Positions 50,732 through 59,341 of a stretch of 64,000 nt of DNA are shown here, piece by piece. Each line of letters starts with the position of its first letter. Positions within the stretch are counted from its first letter, which is position 1. Origin of the DNA: an uncultured Pluralibacter sp. (GTDB taxonomy: Bacteria > Pseudomonadota > Gammaproteobacteria > Enterobacterales > Enterobacteriaceae); the NCBI RefSeq assembly GCF_913775985.1, contig NZ_CAJYMB010000010.1:62001-126000 (forward strand), given 5' to 3'. Made by a program: the position numbers and the translations under genes. A model generated the notes under the pieces. It did not search any database, had not been told where the DNA came from, and saw only the letters and a list, made by a program, of their open reading frames with translations.

Positions 50732-52231
50732 ATGAGCAATCCAGGTCAACAACACGAGCAGCAGTCCGGCCAGGCCTTCAGCCAGGACGAGTTCAGCGCG
50801 CTGCTGAATAAAGAGTTCCGCCCGAAGACTGACCAGGCGCGCACCGCCGTTGAGAACGCGGTGAAAACCCTGGCCCAGCAGGCGCTGGAGAACACGGTAA
50901 CTCTGTCTAACGACACCTACCGCACCATTCAGAACCTGATCGCCGGCATCGACGAACAGCTCTCCCGCCAGGTGAACCAGATTATTCACCACGAGGATTT
51001 TCAGAAGCTGGAGAGCGCCTGGCGCGGCCTGAGCTATCTGGTCAACAACTCCGAAACCGACGAGATGCTGAAAATTCGCTTTATGAGCATCTCCAAGCAG
51101 GAGCTGGGCCGCACCCTGAAGCGCTTTAAGGGCGTTGGCTGGGACCAGAGCCCGATCTTTAAGAAAGTCTACGAGCAGGAGTACGGCCAGTTCGGCGGCG
51201 AGCCGTTTGGCTGCATCGTTGGCGACTACTACTTTGACCACGGTCCGCAGGATGTTGAGCTGCTGGGCGAAATGGCGCGTATCGGCTCCGCGGCGCACTG
51301 TCCGTTTATCACCGGCACCGGGCCGGGTGTGATGCAGATGGAAACCTGGCAGGAGCTGGCGAATCCGCGCGATCTGACCAAAATCTTCCAGAACACCGAA
51401 TACGCCGCCTGGCGCTCGCTGCGCGAATCGGAAGATGCCCGCTATCTCGGCCTGGTGATGCCGCGCTTCCTGTCGCGCCTGCCGTACGGCATCCGCAGCA
51501 ACCCGGTGGACGGCTTCGATTTCGAAGAGCAGACCGACGGCGCGGATCACAACAACTACGCCTGGGCCAACTCCGCCTACGCGATGGCAGCTAACATCAA
51601 CCGCTCTTTCAAAGAGTACGGCTGGTGCACCTCCATTCGCGGCGTCGAGTCCGGCGGCGCGGTAGAGAATCTGCCGTACCACACCTTCCCGAGCGACGAC
51701 GGCGGCGTGGATATGAAGTGCCCGACGGAGATCGCCATCAGCGACCGCCGCGAGGCCGAGCTGGCTAAAAACGGCTTTATGCCGCTGGTGCACCGCAAAA
51801 ACTCCGACTTTGCCGCCTTTATCGGCGCCCAGTCGCTGCAAAAGCCTGCGGAATATCACGACGCCGACGCCACCGCCAACGCCCGTCTGGCCGCGCGCCT
51901 GCCGTACCTGTTCGCCTGCTGCCGCTTCGCCCACTATCTGAAGTGCATCGTGCGCGACAAAATCGGCTCCTTCCGCGAGCGCGACGACATGGAGCGCTGG
52001 CTGAACGACTGGGTGATGAACTACGTGGACGGCGATCCGGCCAACTCCTCGCAGGAAACCAAAGCCCGCAAGCCTCTGGCCGCCGCAGAAGTGCAGGTCG
52101 CCGAGATTGAAGACAATCCCGGCTACTACACCGCCAAGTTCTTCCTGCGTCCGCACTACCAGCTGGAGGGCCTCACCGTCTCCCTGCGCCTGGTGTCGAA
52201 GCTGCCGTCGCTGAAGACGAAAGAGGGTTAA
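50732..52231 (+). CDS. tssC: T6SS sheath large subunit TssC
   Basis: The protein has 499 aa, typical for VipB/TssC. Conserved segments include RIGSAAHCPFITGTGPGVM, SRLPYGIRSNPVDGFDFEEQ and the C-terminal YYTAKFFLRPHYQLEGL. It is the last gene of the first operon, which is closed by a strong hairpin. Confidence 0.96.
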   Translation: MSNPGQQHEQQSGQAFSQDEFSALLNKEFRPKTDQARTAVENAVKTLAQQALENTVTLSNDTYRTIQNLIAGIDEQLSRQVNQIIHHEDFQKLESAWRGLSYLVNNSETDEMLKIRFMSISKQELGRTLKRFKGVGWDQSPIFKKVYEQEYGQFGGEPFGCIVGDYYFDHGPQDVELLGEMARIGSAAHCPFITGTGPGVMQMETWQELANPRDLTKIFQNTEYAAWRSLRESEDARYLGLVMPRFLSRLPYGIRSNPVDGFDFEEQTDGADHNNYAWANSAYAMAANINRSFKEYGWCTSIRGVESGGAVENLPYHTFPSDDGGVDMKCPTEIAISDRREAELAKNGFMPLVHRKNSDFAAFIGAQSLQKPAEYHDADATANARLAARLPYLFACCRFAHYLKCIVRDKIGSFRERDDMERWLNDWVMNYVDGDPANSSQETKARKPLAAAEVQVAEIEDNPGYYTAKFFLRPHYQLEGLTVSLRLVSKLPSLKTKEG

Positions 52232-52238
52232 TTGATCT

Positions 52239-52272
52239 ATTTAGCACCAGACTGTGTTGGCTGGTGCTAAAT
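52239..52272 (+). terminator. Terminator after tssC
   Basis: ATTTAGCACCAG (52239-52250) pairs over 12 bp with CTGGTGCTAAAT (52261-52272), followed by AT-rich sequence. It separates the first T6SS operon from the AT-rich insert before hcp. Confidence 0.75.
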
Positions 52273-52349
52273 ATAATCATAAATGAGTTATCAAGCAGGC
52301 TCCGGGATATTTGATGAGCAAATATTCAGCGAGTTTATATGGATGAAAT

Positions 52350-52562
52350 GTGATTAAAAAAGCAATAATAAATTTAGTTAGTTATCTTTTGGTTGCGATT
52401 TCCTTTTTATTGTTTTTTTGTACCCTTGGGTATTATGTTTTCGTTTTTGAATGGGATGTTGGTTTGATGAGAATTGTAATGAATGTTTTTTTGATTGCTG
52501 TATCTTTTATGGTATCCATTACAATATATTTTCTGGCAGATAAAATTAAGTTAATTTCTTGA
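52350..52562 (+). CDS. Small two-helix membrane protein in AT-rich insert
   Basis: This is a 70-aa protein with a GTG start and GGATG 7 nt upstream. Almost the whole length is hydrophobic, with helices at about 8-30 and 40-64 and a basic start (IKKAI). It is strongly AT-rich against GC-rich flanks. It may be an orphan immunity protein left from an effector module, since effectors commonly sit beside hcp. There is no direct evidence of function. Confidence 0.45.
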   Translation: MIKKAIINLVSYLLVAISFLLFFCTLGYYVFVFEWDVGLMRIVMNVFLIAVSFMVSITIYFLADKIKLIS

Positions 52563-52670
52563 CAAGTGATGCTAATTTTTGGATAAGCGGTAGGGGATAA
52601 TTTTAGTAGAGAATTTTATATGCTTGGTGGTAGACCTTGTTGCTTGGAATTACTAACGATAAATACATAA

Positions 52671-52868
52671 TGTTATCGCCATCGAATAATTAGGCTGAAA
52701 GTCAGTACGCTACCGATTGAAAAGTTTCAGCAGGCAGATGCGGCAATAGCGAAAGGTTTGAAAGAGCCGCTAACGGGCTCCACGCATGATCCATACAACG
52801 TCCTGAAATGTACGCTCATTGCAAACGGCGACGATGTACAAAAGATATTTAACAGCAGTAAAAAGTAA
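52671..52868 (+). pseudogene. 3' remnant of an unknown coding gene between tssC and hcp
   Basis: A 65-codon open stretch with no usable start ends at TAA 52868. From 52695 it reads as a natural protein end (STLPIEKFQQADAAIAKGLK; PYNVLKCTLIANGDDVQKIF) with ordinary composition and charge. A stop at 52668-52670 precedes it. It looks like the tail of a truncated gene, possibly a former effector or immunity gene. I cannot name the family. Confidence 0.45.
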
Positions 52869-53136
52869 AACGCTGCAGTTATCATTAAATTATTGCGGGA
52901 CCGCAGAATATCTGGTCCTGCATTAATATATACCTCAAATAGTTCGTGCTGCGTGTAACCAGTGTACAGGAGCACGAAGTGTGACCGGTATATTCATCAA
53001 TCCTGAATTACATCTCGTAATTCAGTCCCGAGGCAGAGGTAAAATATGGACTGTTTTATTCAGCCCCATGCTTTCCTGTTTGCCATATAAGTGCTTTTTC
53101 GAAAGCGTTCATCTTAAATAACGAAGAGTAGATACT

Positions 53137-53619
53137 ATGGCTATTGATATGTTTCTGAAGGTCGAAGGCGTTACTGGCGAATCGAAAGATTCTCACCACA
53201 CCGGCTGGACCGATATTACCTCTTTCTCCTGGGGCGCCTCCCAGCCGGGTAATATGAGCGTTGGCGGCGGCGGCGGTGCCGGTAAAGTTAACTTTAACGA
53301 CCTGCACATTAACGCGCTGATCGACAAATCCACTACCGCTATCCTGAAGCACTGCGCCAGCGGTAAGCACCTGACCAAAGTTGAAGTGTCGATCTGTAAA
53401 GCCGGTGGCCAGCAGGTTGAATACGCGCGCATCACCCTGGATGACGTGCTGGTGACCTCCGTGCAGTACACCGGTGCCGACAATGGTGATACCGTTGGCG
53501 TGACGTATGCTTTCCAGGCATCGAAAGTGAAACAGCAGTACTGGGAGCAGACTTCCGCAGGTGGTAAAGGCGCTGAAAGCACCGCTGGCTGGAACATCAA
53601 GGAAAACAGAGAAGCGTAA
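53137..53619 (+). CDS. hcp: T6SS tube protein Hcp (TssD)
   Basis: This is a 160-aa protein with the Hcp start MAIDMFLKVEGVTGESKDSH, the ITSFSWGASQPGN segment and the WGWNIKENREA-type C-terminus (here GWNIKENREA). Hexameric rings stack into the secreted tube and carry small effectors. It is GC-rich, like the rest of the T6SS, between two AT-rich inserts, with its own trailing hairpin, so it is probably transcribed separately at high level. Confidence 0.97.
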   Translation: MAIDMFLKVEGVTGESKDSHHTGWTDITSFSWGASQPGNMSVGGGGGAGKVNFNDLHINALIDKSTTAILKHCASGKHLTKVEVSICKAGGQQVEYARITLDDVLVTSVQYTGADNGDTVGVTYAFQASKVKQQYWEQTSAGGKGAESTAGWNIKENREA

Positions 53620-53629
53620 TTTTATATAC

Positions 53630-53650
53630 AGGCCGGAATTATTCCGGCCT
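53630..53650 (+). terminator. Hairpin after hcp
   Basis: AGGCCGGAAT (53630-53639) pairs perfectly with ATTCCGGCCT (53641-53650). The tail GATTAAAATTATTT is only partly T-rich, so some read-through into the effector gene is expected. Confidence 0.7.
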
Positions 53651-53684
53651 GATTAAAATTATTTAGGATATATAAGGATAACGC

Positions 53685-54674
53685 ATGGCAGCACAATCTA
53701 ATATTGCACCCGGTTACTGTATTGTTCAACAGCCAGGTACTCTGGATTTTCAGGCTCGTATGTTATTTACGAATGTGAATAGCGATGCAGCTCGTTATTT
53801 TATGCAACTTAATAAAGATACGCCCTGGCTTAAGCCTGGACAGATATTAATTGTTGCTGATTTTCAAACTGCACAATCACAGCAACTGAGCCAACTAATA
53901 TCAGCTAAGAAAAAAATTAACACAGCATTGAATACGTTGAGTTCTGAGGATGCGGATTTTTTTAATCGACACTATGCGACAATCGCTGCCGTAACTAATG
54001 TTATGGATAAGTCATTAGGCTTGGCGAGCGATATCGGAGAAAAATACTTCCAAGAAATAGGTAAAAGACTTAAATCGATTGAGCGAACTTATCAGAACCA
54101 GTTCAGGACGCAAGGTTCATTAATTAGTGAGCAATTTTTTGTAGAAAGGAAATTACAGTTTGCTGAGTTAAATAAATTACTCAATAAAATATCCAAATTA
54201 ACCCTCAGACTGAAGCCTTATAACGAAATTAAGCATGCACTTGGGCTATCTAGTCGTTCCATTGTTCATGAATGGAGTACCGCAGGAATTGGTCCTATTA
54301 AAGGATATTCAACCTATGTGGAGAATGCGGCTAAAGTAGCAAAGTTTGTTAAGGCTGGAGGATGGGTTGCAATAGGTTTTGCTGGGTTAAATACGACTAA
54401 CGAGGTATATCATGCATGTACCACTGGAAGAGAAAATGAATGTACTAAAGTTGCTGTAAAAGGTTATACGCAATTTGGCGCCAGTGTTGTTGGAGGAATA
54501 GCAGGTGGTAATCTGGGTTCTTTGATTGCTGTAGGTGCCTGTGTAGCTCTTGGTATTACTACTGGCGGTATTGGCTTACTGACATGTTCTATTGTAGGTG
54601 CCGCTGCTGGGGGATATATCGGAAGTGAAAGCATGAACTTTATGTCAGAATATATAATGGATAAAATAATTTGA
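53685..54674 (+). CDS. Probable Hcp-linked T6SS effector: LysM-like + glycine-zipper membrane domain
   Basis: This is a 329-aa, AT-rich gene just after hcp. Residues 11-58 fit a LysM-like pattern (GYCIVQQPGTL ... MQLNKDTPWLKPGQILIVAD). Residues 61-190 are helical and charged. Residues 221-236 are hydrophobic. Residues 265-313 form a glycine-zipper-like membrane region (GASVVGGIAGGNLGSLIAVG; LGITTGGIGLLTCSIVGAAA). No enzymatic motif is seen. The architecture suggests a peptidoglycan-targeted, membrane-inserting toxin carried by Hcp, with the overlapping next gene as immunity. I know no named family to assign it to with confidence. Confidence 0.6.
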   Translation: MAAQSNIAPGYCIVQQPGTLDFQARMLFTNVNSDAARYFMQLNKDTPWLKPGQILIVADFQTAQSQQLSQLISAKKKINTALNTLSSEDADFFNRHYATIAAVTNVMDKSLGLASDIGEKYFQEIGKRLKSIERTYQNQFRTQGSLISEQFFVERKLQFAELNKLLNKISKLTLRLKPYNEIKHALGLSSRSIVHEWSTAGIGPIKGYSTYVENAAKVAKFVKAGGWVAIGFAGLNTTNEVYHACTTGRENECTKVAVKGYTQFGASVVGGIAGGNLGSLIAVGACVALGITTGGIGLLTCSIVGAAAGGYIGSESMNFMSEYIMDKII

Positions 54675-55090
54675 TGATTGAAAATGTTTTGATTTTTATT
54701 GCCACATTGCTATTTGTGCTAGTTGTTATCATTAATTTATATTGCATGTATTATTTTAGGAAAAATAAAAAAGCTTATGATCTACTTCTTTCTGAATATA
54801 GGCGTCTTAATTTAGATATTGACATAATTACCAATTATGCCGTTTTCTTCGGTCCATTAGTTAACTATCAAAAGATAATTTGGTTTGTTCGCTTGTATAA
54901 AGGCGTAAAAATGAAGTTCACTAAAGATCGCTATGTTCAGAAAGAGGCTTATCAGTTTGTACAATCTTTACCTGACAGTAAGATTCGATGGATACTGAAA
55001 TTACATCGTCTCTATAAAATTCAGGCGTATATAACTGCCTTATGGCTTATTACGTGTGGTATTCTTTATCTTGTTGTTCACAATCAATAA
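54674..55090 (+). CDS. Probable immunity protein, two membrane helices
   Basis: This is a 138-aa protein. The ATG at 54674 overlaps the effector stop (TGATG), so the two are translationally coupled. It has a transmembrane helix at about 2-27 (VLIFIATLLFVLVVIINLYC), a basic cytoplasmic middle rich in Lys/Arg/Tyr, and a second helix at about 115-136 (ALWLITCGILYLVV). A membrane immunity protein fits a membrane-acting toxin. It shares the low GC of the effector gene. Confidence 0.55.
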   Translation: MIENVLIFIATLLFVLVVIINLYCMYYFRKNKKAYDLLLSEYRRLNLDIDIITNYAVFFGPLVNYQKIIWFVRLYKGVKMKFTKDRYVQKEAYQFVQSLPDSKIRWILKLHRLYKIQAYITALWLITCGILYLVVHNQ

Positions 55091-55335
55091 AAATGGTTGA
55101 TTTGTATCAGTGACTTAAGGGAATAAATCGTAGGTTTTATATTGGCATCTTTAAAGTAAGCGTAAATGCTTTATGATTTTCCCCATAAATAGACTGCGGG
55201 TTATGAATTATGCCGAATCCATTCTTCATATTAAAAGACATGATTAATGATAATGCTGATGTATGTTTTATAAATGAATGATATTTTTATTTGTTTGTCA
55301 CAACGTTGCTATTTTCGAGATCGGTAGTCTCAGCA

Positions 55336-55397
55336 CGCCAATCATAAAGCAGGAACGCGCTATACGATTCACGATTATTTCGAACAGGGTCGGTCAG
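55336..55397 (+). repeat. Degenerate duplicate of the tagH leader and first codons
   Basis: These 62 bp match 55,515-55,576 over their full length with about 9-10 differences and no gaps. The copy includes the leader (CGCCAATCAT-AGCAGGAA) and the first codons of tagH (GATTCACGATTATTTCGA). Its start codon reads ATA instead of ATG. It lies at the far end of the AT-rich effector insert. The rest of 55,091-55,473 holds no supported gene. Confidence 0.85.
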
Positions 55398-55473
55398 TCA
55401 CTGTGATGGAGCATATTTATCTAACAGCCCGTAAATAATGACCTCATGGCTGCCGACCTTTATCTAACCGTCC

Positions 55474-55514
55474 CCCAAACGCCGCCGCTTTCCCCGAGAG
55501 CGGCGCCGTTTGGG
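55474..55514 (+). promoter_or_regulatory. Strong hairpin just before tagH
   Basis: CCCAAACG (55474-55481) pairs with CGTTTGGG (55507-55514), and inside it GCCGCT (55484-55489) pairs with AGCGGC (55499-55504). It ends 26 bp before the tagH ATG. There is no T-run; it may insulate or stabilise the second T6SS operon mRNA. Confidence 0.55.
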
Positions 55515-55540
55515 CGCCAATCATAGAGCAGGAATACGCT

Positions 55541-57505
55541 ATGCGATTCACGATTATTTCGAGCAAGGCCGATCAGCAGCCGCCGCAAAGCAGCTGCGAT
55601 TTCTACACGCCGGGTGGCACCATCGGCCGCGGTACGGATAACAACCTGGTACTGCCGGACAGCGACCGGGCCATTTCCCGGCTGCAGGCGATAGTCCACG
55701 TTGCCGCTGACGGGGAGTGCCACATCACCAACCGGGGCAACGTGACCCGCGTTATCCTCAACGACATTCCGCTGGAGCGCGGCCGTCAGGTAGAGCTGCA
55801 GGACGGCGATATCCTGGCGATCGACGAGTACCGGATCGAGGTTACCGATCTGCTGCTCGATACCCAGCCGGTGAGCCGGATGGCGAATCAGGCGCAGCCT
55901 GCGGCCCCCGCTAAACCTGCGCGGCCCGCGGCCAGCGCCGCGCCGCAAGCGGCCCCGGCGAAACCTGCTCCGGCGCAACCCGCCCCGCAGGCCAGCGCTG
56001 ACGAGGCGGAGCCGACAGCGGTGCCGACGGAAATCTGGGACAGCCTGATGCAGGAGTTCTCTATCTCCGACAGCATCTCTACCGGAAAGGCCAGGCCGCG
56101 GCCGGCGACGGAGCACGATCCGTTCGACGTGCCGGAGCCCGCCGGCCGCAACCCGGAAGATCCGCTGGCGCTGTTCAACGACAGCGAACCGCTGTTCCAG
56201 CGTCCGGAGGTGGAAACCGACAAGCTGTTCACCGAAACGACGCCGTTTAACAAAGAGAGCATTTTCGACGACGTGACGCCCAGCACGCTGGTGCCGCCCG
56301 CGGAACAGACGCCGGCGAAACCGGCGGCAGAAGCGTCTGAGGACGAGCTGGATCCGCTGGCGCTGTTCGGCGGCGGTTCGGCAAAATCGGCACGCCACGA
56401 CGATCCGCTGGGGCTGATGGGCGGCGCGCCGCTGACGCCGGTCGACGCCGCACCGTCCTCCGCACCGCGACAGGCCGAACCCGAACCGCTGCGGAAAAGC
56501 GAGCCTGACGAGGTGCTGGCCGCGTCGCCGCTGTTCCCGGAATCGTCGGCCGCTGAAGCGGAAGACACGCAGGCTGCCGGTCCGTCCCGATTTGAACAGG
56601 ATCTTCCGGCTTCTCACGCATCGGCGGAGCCCCACGAGGTGCCGCCCGCGCGCGAAACTCCGCCTTCGCAGGACCCGGCACCGCGGTGGGAAGCGCCCCA
56701 GCCGCCGCACGCGCAGCCGGAAAATCCCCCTCAGCCGGAACATGAAGATCTGTCCGGCATTACGCTGCCGACCCCGCAAACCGTCACCCGCCACGCGGCG
56801 CAGACGCCAAAAGGGCGGTTGCGCATCGATCCGGTGCAAAACAGCGGATCGGGTCAGGATCCGCAGTCGCAGCCCGCCAGCGGCGACGTGCTGCAGGGCG
56901 AACTGCTGGAAGCCCTGCTTGAAGGTATGGGGCTTGGCGATATGCAGCCGGTGCCGCAGTTTGACCGGGAAAATATGCGCCAGCTCGGGCAGATGATGAG
57001 CATGTTCTCTCAGGGCACCGTGGCGCTGCTCTCCTCGCGCTCGATCCTCAAGCGCGGCGTGAAGGCGGACATGACCATGGTGCTCGACGACGCCAACAAC
57101 CCGTTCAAGCTGCTGCCGTCCGGTAAAACGGTGCTGATGCAGATGTTCGGCGCGCGGATGCCGGGCTTTATGCCGCCGAAAAAATCGGTGCGCGACGCGC
57201 TGATCGACCTTCAGGCCCACCAGCTGGGGATGATCTCCGGGATCCGCGCCATTATCGCCGCCATGCTGCAATCCTTTAACCCCGAGCAGCTCGAAGAAGA
57301 AGCCAAGCGCGACGGTGCCACCTCGCGCCTGTCGCTCTCCTCCACCCGCAAAGCGGCGATGTGGGACTACTTCGTGCGCACCTACGGCGAAACCGCCGGC
57401 GAGATTGAAGACGACTTCCATACGCTATTCGGCGAGGCGTTCCTCTACGCCTATGACATGGAGGTAAACCAGTACAAAGACTCACAGAGCGGCTCGGAAG
57501 AATAA
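55541..57505 (+). CDS. tagH: T6SS FHA-domain protein TagH (Fha)
   Basis: This is a 654-aa protein. The FHA domain (about 20-100) has GGTIGRGTDNNLVLPDSDRA and the SR.QA/ILNDIPLE pattern that binds phosphothreonine. A long Pro/Ala/Glu-rich disordered linker spans about 120-430. The conserved C-terminal domain (about 450-640) includes LKRGVKADMTMVLDDANNPF and VRTYGETAGEIEDDFHTLFG. It is normally switched on by PpkA phosphorylation and off by PppA. Its stop overlaps the pppA start. Confidence 0.92.
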   Translation: MRFTIISSKADQQPPQSSCDFYTPGGTIGRGTDNNLVLPDSDRAISRLQAIVHVAADGECHITNRGNVTRVILNDIPLERGRQVELQDGDILAIDEYRIEVTDLLLDTQPVSRMANQAQPAAPAKPARPAASAAPQAAPAKPAPAQPAPQASADEAEPTAVPTEIWDSLMQEFSISDSISTGKARPRPATEHDPFDVPEPAGRNPEDPLALFNDSEPLFQRPEVETDKLFTETTPFNKESIFDDVTPSTLVPPAEQTPAKPAAEASEDELDPLALFGGGSAKSARHDDPLGLMGGAPLTPVDAAPSSAPRQAEPEPLRKSEPDEVLAASPLFPESSAAEAEDTQAAGPSRFEQDLPASHASAEPHEVPPARETPPSQDPAPRWEAPQPPHAQPENPPQPEHEDLSGITLPTPQTVTRHAAQTPKGRLRIDPVQNSGSGQDPQSQPASGDVLQGELLEALLEGMGLGDMQPVPQFDRENMRQLGQMMSMFSQGTVALLSSRSILKRGVKADMTMVLDDANNPFKLLPSGKTVLMQMFGARMPGFMPPKKSVRDALIDLQAHQLGMISGIRAIIAAMLQSFNPEQLEEEAKRDGATSRLSLSSTRKAAMWDYFVRTYGETAGEIEDDFHTLFGEAFLYAYDMEVNQYKDSQSGSEE

Positions 57506-58299
57506 TGGATATCACAACGGCATCACTCTCCCGCCAGGGGACGCGCGCCAGCAACCAGGATCAGACCGGCGAAACCGTCGGCGATCGCTCTGCCTGCTTT
57601 GTGGTATGCGACGGCGTGGCCGGACTACCCGGCGGCGAGGTTGCGGCAGAGCTGGCGCGCAACGCGATTTTGACCCGCTTTGACGGGGAAAATCATCTTA
57701 ACGCCCAGTCGATTCGCGACTACGTTCAGGAGGCCAATCGCGCCATTCTCGACGAGCAGCAGGCGACGCCGGACTACCGGCGGATGGGCACCACGCTGGT
57801 CAGCCTGTTTATCGACCGGGACTACAAGCTGGCCTACTGGGCACACGCGGGCGACAGCCGCCTGTACCTGTTCCGCCGCGGCTGGCTCTATCACGTCACC
57901 ACCGATCACAGCCTGGTCCAGCAGATGAAGGATGCCGGGCACCAGACGGATGAAATCAACAGCAACCTGCTGTACCGGGCGCTGGGCATGGCCAGCGACG
58001 GCGCGGAAGCCAGCTACAGCGACGTGGTGCCGGTGGAAGACGGCGACGCCTTCCTGCTCTGCACCGACGGCTTCTGGCACTGCGTTGACGAAGAGCAGAT
58101 GAAATCGGCGCTGCAGATGGTGAACACCCCGAACGAGTGGCTGACGCTGATGAATCAACTTATTCAAAAAAACAGCCGGGGCGGGCAGGGGTCGCAAGAC
58201 AACTACAGCGCCGTGGCGGTATGGATGGGCAGCCCGGAAGAAGCGACGCTGCTGCATACGCTCTCTGACGCAGCGCAGTTTTTTCCCCTGCGGGACTGA
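57505..58299 (+). CDS. pppA: PP2C-type protein phosphatase PppA
   Basis: This is a 264-aa PP2C phosphatase. Metal- and phosphate-binding motifs are present: RASNQDQT (R14, N17, D19), VVCDGVAGLPGGE (D36, G37), WAHAGDSRLYLFR, LCTDGFW and QDNYSAV. It should dephosphorylate TagH and so restrain T6SS firing. No partner kinase PpkA is seen in the window. Confidence 0.93.
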   Translation: MDITTASLSRQGTRASNQDQTGETVGDRSACFVVCDGVAGLPGGEVAAELARNAILTRFDGENHLNAQSIRDYVQEANRAILDEQQATPDYRRMGTTLVSLFIDRDYKLAYWAHAGDSRLYLFRRGWLYHVTTDHSLVQQMKDAGHQTDEINSNLLYRALGMASDGAEASYSDVVPVEDGDAFLLCTDGFWHCVDEEQMKSALQMVNTPNEWLTLMNQLIQKNSRGGQGSQDNYSAVAVWMGSPEEATLLHTLSDAAQFFPLRD

Positions 58300-58312
58300 T
58301 ACAAGGACTTCT

Positions 58313-59332
58313 ATGAAACTCAGGCTAACAGCTATCGCTCTTCTCCTTGCCGCCGCGGGCGCGGCGCAGGCGGAGAATTTTCGCATCGTCCAGTCGCCGA
58401 GCCAAAAGCTGGACGTGTGGGTAGACAACGTCAGCGGCAACACCGCCAAAGACTGGTGCGGCAACGACTTAACCCTGCGCATCGTCACCGGCGGCAGCAA
58501 ATCGCCGAAGGTGCTGGATAACTTCCTGCCGCGCGTCGGCGCGCTGCTTGAGCACCAGTGCAGCCGCTTGAAACAGATGAACTGGTCGCTGGTTGACGGT
58601 CAAAACGCGCAACTCGCCCACGGCACTGCGGCAAAAAGTGACAAGTGGGCGGTAAAAGTCGCGGAGGATAAACCCGCCGTCGCGCAGCAGACCGCGGTTC
58701 CCCCCGCACAGCAGCAGGCCGCCAGCACGCCGGCGCTGCGCGCCCCGGACGAGGGCATTGAATCCCGCGCCACTCAGGCAGACCGCACGCCGTGGCAGGA
58801 GTTTACCCTGCAGGACGGCTGCCGCCTGCGTACGTTCTGGCAGGAGAGCAGCCGGTCGCCCGCGCTGTTTATCCCCTCAGGCAGCGCCGGCGACTGCGAG
58901 AAGGGCGGCTGGCTGAGCGGCAAGAGCACCCTGACCCGGCTGGCGGGCGGCGCGGAGCAGTCGCTGAACGTCACCTTCGTTCACGGCTTCCCGGTGAGCG
59001 GCCTGCGCGACGACGCTGACGCCAACTCGCTGCTGATCGCCGCCGTAAACAACCAGCGCATGGTGCTCAGCACCGGCAGCGCCGGCCAGAGCTGGCTGAT
59101 CCTGCCCTACGATGCCGCCCTGAGCAGCTGGAAAGTGAACGGTACTCTGGCGGTGGATATCACCCCGGAGCAGGCCGCGGATGCCGCGCGGGTGCAGGAC
59201 CGAATTGAAGAATCCCGCAAGGCCTGGGCGCCCTGGTTGCCCGCCGACGCCCGCCTGAACGTGGTGCTGATCGACGGCCTGCTGCCGCGCCTGAGCAATC
59301 CCGCGGCGCGCGCCTGGCGCGCGGCCCACTAA
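58313..59332 (+). CDS. T6SS-associated periplasmic protein of unknown function
   Basis: This is a 339-aa protein with a signal peptide (about 1-20, AAAGAAQA then ENFR). The N-terminal domain carries WVDNVSGNTAKDWCGNDLTL and LEHQCSRLKQMNW. A Gln/Ala/Pro linker spans about 120-150. The C-terminal domain has DGCRLRTFWQ and GDCEKGGWLSGK. Four cysteines suggest two disulphides. It is embedded between pppA and tagJ in the same operon, so it is probably a T6SS envelope accessory or stress sensor. Confidence 0.65.
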   Translation: MKLRLTAIALLLAAAGAAQAENFRIVQSPSQKLDVWVDNVSGNTAKDWCGNDLTLRIVTGGSKSPKVLDNFLPRVGALLEHQCSRLKQMNWSLVDGQNAQLAHGTAAKSDKWAVKVAEDKPAVAQQTAVPPAQQQAASTPALRAPDEGIESRATQADRTPWQEFTLQDGCRLRTFWQESSRSPALFIPSGSAGDCEKGGWLSGKSTLTRLAGGAEQSLNVTFVHGFPVSGLRDDADANSLLIAAVNNQRMVLSTGSAGQSWLILPYDAALSSWKVNGTLAVDITPEQAADAARVQDRIEESRKAWAPWLPADARLNVVLIDGLLPRLSNPAARAWRAAH

Positions 59333-59341
59333 GGAGGTGTT

